Notes under the pieces: generated by a model
Databases searched by the model: none
What the model was told of the DNA's origin: nothing
Seen by the model: the letters and a program-made list of their open reading frames with translations, nothing else
NCBI GenBank assembly: GCA_019722365.1
Contig: JADFUC010001373.1
Location: 310,001-374,000 of the forward strand
Reading direction: 5' to 3'
DNA length: 64,000 bases
Source: Lithospermum erythrorhizon
Taxonomy: Eukaryota; Streptophyta; Magnoliopsida; Boraginales; Boraginaceae
Shown: positions 58,908-64,000 of the stretch, one piece after another
Numbering within the stretch: position 1 is the stretch's first letter
How the letters are laid out: every line of letters starts with the position of its first letter
Translations under genes and position numbers: made by a program

Positions 58908-59013
58908 TCGGAGAACATCGAACAACCTAAGTTAGAGGCCTTCCAGACTTGCAGGTCCCTGGGTTCGATTCTCATTGTAATGGGCGCGGTGGTTTTTGTT
59001 TTAAAAAAAAAAC
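58908..59013 (+). repeat. SINE-like element with B box and A-tail
   Basis: taagttagaggcct (A-box-like) is followed by ctgggttcgattctc (B box, about 58950-58964). About 45 bp later comes ttttaaaaaaaaaactt, a short A-tail. The spacing suits a tRNA-derived SINE. No tRNA fold is possible. Confidence 0.45.
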
Positions 59014-60016
59014 TTTATTTTACTTTTGTCTTATTATCATAAGCATATTTCCTTTTGCTGTAATAAAGGATTAGGAAAACAACCCGGAACCCTAGGAATT
59101 TCTTTCGCCACCCCAATTTGAAGGATGATGGGCTTAAAAATTCCATGTATTGTTTTTTATAGGAATTATTATTTTTTGTCAACTTTTTATTTTAGTTGAG
59201 ACCTAGTTGTCTTATTTCCATATCCTTTAACAACTTTGTCGGGGAAGCTTCGGAGACGGTTTGAAGCTCGTAGCTACGAGTCGGCCGAGTAAGGCGCTTT
59301 TATGCATTTGCCGAAATGAAGCATTTAAGGCCGACTAAAACGCGAGACGCTTAGCTGTGAGTCTGGAATTATACCGGCTTAGTTGAGTCGGATGGAGACT
59401 CGACACGATTTAGAGATACATAAAAGGAGTCGGGAAGCTTCCCCGATCTATCCCGATCTAATACGTGAATGTAACGGCTCGGTATCTGCTCACAAGGCCT
59501 CTTTAGTCCTCGCTTAGTAGTGTTTGTTTTGATAAAGTTTTCAAGGAAGAAAGATGAAATCCAATAGAGAAAGGAAACTGATATATGCACGTGATATTAG
59601 AGTGGTATATGCAAAATTAAATATTCTAACGATTAGTTTGGCCGAGATTATATTCGAGTATATATATAACTTTAATGGCTCTTTACAAGTTAGAAGAAAG
59701 AATCATTAAGCTCTGTGAGTATTGCATATATATACAAACAACATAAACAGAAACGCAAGACAACCTTTAAACTTTTTCTTGAGGTAGTGCTTCTTCCTCA
59801 AAAGGAACTCGTCTCTAATATAAACTAGCCAGTACTTTCTTCCATTACAATTCATTTTAGCGACATTTTTAGTCTCTAAATCAAAAATTTGACCATAAAT
59901 TAACTTTTGTTCCTTCTTCAAAATATATATATGAAGCTCAGATCATTGTATCTTTTAATAAAATTTATCTAATATTATTCACATGTAAAAGGTTTCATTG
60001 TAAAATTTATAAAGTC
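59014..60016. other. Intergenic region, no gene seen
   Basis: 59225-59580 is less AT-rich (gtagctacgagtcggccgag, cgggaagcttccccgatct) and may be a decayed repeat. Frames at 59369-59590 (-) and 59706-59921 (-) show no domain. Confidence 0.4.
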
Positions 60017-60021
60017 TTCAT

Positions 60022-62061
60022 TGTATTGCAAAGAAGAATTTTTATTATTTATGATAGGGTACAAATAAAAATTCATCAGAAAGTAAAATTCTCATTGCAT
60101 GCGCTTTATCAAATTTAAGAGGATTGATCATTCAAACTATAAACTTTAAACAAGCCATTGACGATTTATAGACAGACAATGGCTGACTCGAGCTTGACTT
60201 GGATTTTGATAAAAGCTTCTGACTTGGCTTGATTCGATTTTGAAATGACTTTTATTTCTTGATTTTGATTCGAGCTTGACTTGAGCCCGATTTAATTTGG
60301 ATATGTGAGTTCCTGGGGCGAAGCTAGATAGATGTCCCAGTCTCTGACTCCTAAGCACTGTCCTAATCGATATGGTCCCAGCCTCGAGAGTCTTGTAGCG
60401 CCGTGATTCCGTATTGGCCGCTTGACTGACCGGGTCTCAACTCTGGATCTCCGGTCTTAAACTCGATGGACTTTATCGCAAGCATTTAAAGCAAAGGTGG
60501 GACTTGTTTGAGTACCGTCATGGGATCTCGATTTAGCGCTCACCTTTGCATGACTCGGGTGAGCTGTATGCTTATTTTGTCTTGATAGACTCGTGCCTCG
60601 GAGCATGACACTTCCTTGATTTCGAGATAGAACTTCGAGCTTCGAGTTTTAATGAGTGATAGAAAGCAAGTGTTAGCAAAGATTGTTTGTTTGTACTACA
60701 ACATTTTCTAGCAAATTTTGTTGCTAGAAATGAGACTGGGTGATATAACTCAGTGGGATTAAATGAGATTTGACCTCACTGGGACTTTTTGTGAGATTTT
60801 GGCCTCAATTTCGAGACTTGATTTAAGCTTTGAAGGCCAAGCATTTAGCTTTACTACAACGGCCTTAAGAGTTTGTTACCTAGTAGAGACGCATCGCATG
60901 GAACTTTCCAACCTCAAGGACGATACTCCGATCAACTAAACAATATAAGGCGCTAAGCTCTGCCTAGGATCCAAATTTTATGTGACCTAACGCTGTGTTC
61001 CTATACTTGAATTTGGATTTAATCAAACCTCGAGATTCGTCGACAGCCCTATCCAAGTTTTTAATAATCGTGGGGCTACGAGCTTAGTCCCGACATTCAA
61101 AAGCGTTTCGAGAAACTTCGCCGATTCTCATCGCATTTTGCTTAACTTGAAGAATTATCAGATGGTGCAATAATTTTAACTGGCTCCTATTTTGGCCTCA
61201 CCCGAGTTTTGCTTTCCAACCACCACGTGGTGTTTTGTCATGCTTAAGGATTTAACTTAGAGAAATTGCCAGAGGTCATTCTCTATATTTTCTAAGGGTT
61301 GTGGTGTTTTTCAAAGTGAACGTCATGAATGTTGGATTGAATTTTTGTGATGGAAATTTCGTTAAATTCGAGGTATTTATGTTTACGTACCAAACGCTGG
61401 CTCTAATTGGCTCTGGCGACTTACGTCGATCAATGCATTCGACCGCCGAATTTTGAAGCGCAAGATTTGGACAAGAAGTATTCTTAGGAATTACTTGTCG
61501 CCAAGTAATAGAAATAAAGGGGCTCCTTTATGAAAAAGAAGGTTTCTATTTTTCAGCCAAAAATATTTTCATATTGACCTTAACCTTTGAAATTTTGATT
61601 TCAATCACAAAACTTCTGGGTCTTGATTTCAAATCACATAACTTCCGTAGTCTTGGATTTTTGAACCACATAGCTTCAAGTATCTTCATTTTAAACCCCC
61701 ATTTTAGATTCTTCATTTTCAGCCACGTGGCTGAACGCTCCATATGTTCGATGACCAATAAAATTAGGATTTTCAGCCCTAATTTAATTGGTATTTAATG
61801 CGTAGGTCGTTTTTTATCGCGAACTCTATTTCGGTAGCTCCAAATTTAGGTTAATTAATATGTAAACCCCTTATTTTTTACTGATTAATTCCTGCGTTTG
61901 ATTGGATCCCTTTGTTCATTGTTTATTTCGATTTCAATTTTAGTGATTTAATCGAACCCTAATCACCATACATGACATCTTATAGTGGCGACTTTTAATT
62001 AATTTGATTAATTCATCTTAATCAATTTAATTATTACTTTGATAAATTTTCGATATCTATA
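60022..62061 (+). mobile_element. Solo LTR, family S copy 5
   Basis: 2040 bp, starting TGTATTGCAAAGAAG and ending GATATCTATA (terminal CA changed to TA). Flanked by identical ttcat at 60017-60021 and 62062-62066. It shares the first 50 bp closely with copy 1 (aagaagaatttttattattta, ggtacaaa). It has the GAGCTTGACTTG repeats, a weakened TATTTATG (61374-61381), and the aattaatttgatta-tcatcttaatca end. No internal region. Frames at 60146-60358 (-), 61546-61758 (-) and 61574-61798 (+) are chance. Confidence 0.9.
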
Positions 62062-62066
62062 TTCAT

Positions 62067-63533
62067 GATCTAAATTCCACTTTGAAATTGAAATGGCAAA
62101 AGAATTGGAGGGATAGTACTAGTTATTTTCGTTTTGTTGTCACGTAGCTTGTACAAACATTACCAAGAATTAGTCGTTACACTGTTGGCATCAACGTTCC
62201 AATTGGATGCTATAGAACGGTTTGGGTTAGTTTTTATTTAACTTTAATTGGATGAATGAAGTGCGATGATGACGTCTTACGAATGATCAATAAAGTGCTA
62301 TACAACCCAGCTGTGCTCCGACCATCAAATTTCCCTATTTTGAAGGTTGACAAGAAATCTGCCTAATGAGCATGCTAACCATTGATTAATCAAGAAATCT
62401 GTCACATGTAAGGTGTACTCTTTATCATCTCATGAGATCTGAACAAAAATAAGTAAGTTTAAACCCCAAAATCATGAAGTTCAAGCATTAAATGGAACAA
62501 AAAATCCCAAGAATCTGCAATGGCATAAACTAATCTAAACATGAAATGAACAACAAAAAAGCATTAATGTAACCACTTCAACTATATGTTGGTTGTGTAG
62601 ACTATGTGAGCTCGCTGATAGGGGTGGGTGGAGTCCGTCGTCGCCGTCGCCGTGTCGCGTTTGCCGAGCCGATCAATGAACCAAACCTGATTGTTACCTG
62701 ACCTGCATATACACCATAACACTTCCAAAATCAACGGTTCAGGTAGCAACCAATAACAACAACGCATCACAGCCGCACAACTCAACAATATATCACGCAT
62801 AGTACAGAGACAGGTAAGAAAGTAGCTGAAATTAAGCTCAGCCAAGCATGCAAGGAGCCTCCATAAATGCTTGTCACCTTCTCAAGCATAATGACCAGGA
62901 ACTACCACGTACATATTTGAGCTCAAAGGTCCAGATCGAATCTACTACAAAGACGGGAACAATATACACATCTAAATAAATAAGTTTTTTTATTACCGAA
63001 TGACTATTTTATTCCCCGAATATAATTTTTTATAATTACCACTTACAAATAGGTAAAGGCAAAATACATTTCACCTCAATTTCTATCAAGCCATTGGTAT
63101 GTATACAACAAGCATGTGCATCAAGTGAAATCAAGGGAGTGAGATCGGTTGTTTCATTTTGCAAGTTGTCCATGGAATAGGGAGATGTGTATAGGTAAGA
63201 GACTTTAAGTAGGAATGAAATTTAGCTGAGTCACAGTATACATATAGCCCAAATAATACGTGGCCATGAACGACTATTTTCGCTTCCTTATTTGTGTTTG
63301 AAGAAGCAGGCCAGCTTAATTAATGGCAAAATTATCATTTCACTAAAAAATTTTCATTCCTACAGATAAATACAAGCCTGGCCGTAGGGGATAATCATAA
63401 AACGACTCCTCCTTAATTGATAATATTACATCATGTTCCAGATCCTTTATTAACCAAATAGTGTTACTTTACGCTACTCACGTATAGTCCATCAACCTTA
63501 CCTGACGTACAAACTACTTAAGCACGAGGTACG
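62067..63533. other. Intergenic region, one weak coding candidate
   Basis: Mostly AT-rich and featureless, apart from a GC-richer patch at 62610-62670 described under the 62582-62845 entry. No repeat boundary was recognised. Confidence 0.4.
62582..62845 (-). CDS. Weak candidate: hypothetical frame or 3'-terminal exon
   Basis: An 87-aa minus frame. Its last 30-odd residues, VWFIDRLGKRDTATATTDSTHPYQRAHIVYTTNI, come from a GC-richer patch (gtcgtcgccgtcgccgtgtcgcg on +) that stands out from the AT-rich surroundings. Two possible splice acceptors (tatatgcag and aacaatcag on the minus strand, about 62680-62700) precede it, so it could be the last exon of a spliced gene rather than a complete ORF. 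I recognise no family. The N-terminal part (MAELNFSYFLTCLC...) looks like translated non-coding sequence. Confidence 0.2.
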   Translation of the reverse strand: MAELNFSYFLTCLCTMRDILLSCAAVMRCCYWLLPEPLILEVLWCICRSGNNQVWFIDRLGKRDTATATTDSTHPYQRAHIVYTTNI

Positions 63534-64000
63534 TGGTCAGGTTCTTCATTGCCTAAGAACCACAAATCATATATGAAGCCAGATGACAAGAATTTACCTC
63601 GAAGACTTTATCAAGACTGTGAAACATAGTTCGAAAGTAGGATTTTGGACATATTTGTTAGATGTAATTGTCAAGCAAGATAGTGATCCTATTCCTAAGC
63701 AGGATAACGTTTCTCAGATCTATAAATAAAGTTGCAAAACGATCAAACACCTACATGCGAAATTGATAGTGCTAGACATTGAAGTATTTATTGTTTCGAG
63801 TTGATCGGATTACTGATTCAAGTTTAATAAACTATTCTAAGAGGGCATCAACCCAAACATAAATCATTGATCTGGTACGCTCAATCGTCGAATTAATCAA
63901 TTAGGGTTCATCATAGTTACCGTTATATTTGAAATCGGGAATTAGGGTTCTGGGACATCAAATCGTGATTTTCGATGTTCTCAATAATTGAAATCTACTA
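63534..64000 (+). repeat. LTR of Copia element B family, cut by window end
   Basis: Starts TGGTCAGGTTCTT and aligns, in + orientation, with the reverse complement of 13888-14455. Shared text includes gtaggatttt-ggacat, ttgttagat-taattgt, gatcctat, tctataaata, gagttgat, gtttaataaactatt and aattagggtt. 467 bp are visible of an expected 565. It may be a 5' LTR of an element extending beyond the window or a solo LTR. The stem-loop at 63543-63560 has its loop reversed relative to the other copies. Confidence 0.8.

Overview
The window looks like nuclear DNA of a flowering plant, very probably a dicot. It is AT-rich, gene-poor and full of decayed LTR retrotransposons. It has spliced genes with GT-AG introns, a plant-type PGG/ankyrin membrane protein, a plant RING-HC protein, Copia elements and a PIF/Harbinger element of the plant transposon protein type. 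Nothing bacterial, viral or organellar stands out. The species cannot be named from sequence alone.

Only two cellular genes are well supported, both on the + strand. (1) The C-terminal exons of an ankyrin-repeat/PGG-domain membrane protein (ACD6/ITN1-like) lie at 7690-7836, 8203-8741 and 10500-11192. The last intron carries a probable hAT-type insertion, and the 5' exons are not found. (2) A single-exon RING-HC protein of 242 aa lies at 23085-23813 and is intact. A possible 3'-terminal exon at about 62582-62845 (-) is weak.

Most of the rest is mobile DNA. 1-4623 is a near full-length Copia element (-) with LTRs of about 155 bp. 5004-6817 is a solo LTR. 7026-7625 is a short GAACCG-rich element. 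13888-19060 is a second Copia element (-, Tork/Tnt1-like, LTRs about 565 bp), followed by a Gypsy-like LTR fragment. 24482-28635 is a degenerate PIF/Harbinger element with transposase, a 75-bp tandem array and a Myb/SANT-like ORF. 33421-35508 and 36965-40698 are solo LTRs of the same family as 5004-6817, and the second is split by another solo LTR (38077-40109). 41.5-48.2 kb is non-coding LTR-type sequence. 48.4-50.5 kb holds a (TA)n tract and a diverged ATT-rich duplication. 50.76-51.63 kb is a long imperfect inverted repeat. 54.07-54.68 kb is a second GAACCG-rich element. 56646-58329 and 60022-62061 are two more solo LTRs of the first family. 63534-64000 is the start of an LTR of the second Copia family, cut by the window end.

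The most informative structure is the group of five related long LTRs without internal regions. Four have 5-bp target duplications (two perfect, two with one mismatch), and one contains a nested solo LTR with its own perfect duplication. Together with Copia remnants that keep RT, protease and integrase motifs but in broken frames, this is a record of repeated insertion followed by LTR-LTR recombination and decay. I did not find a convincing new multi-gene system. All functional statements rest on motifs recognised by eye; no database search was run.
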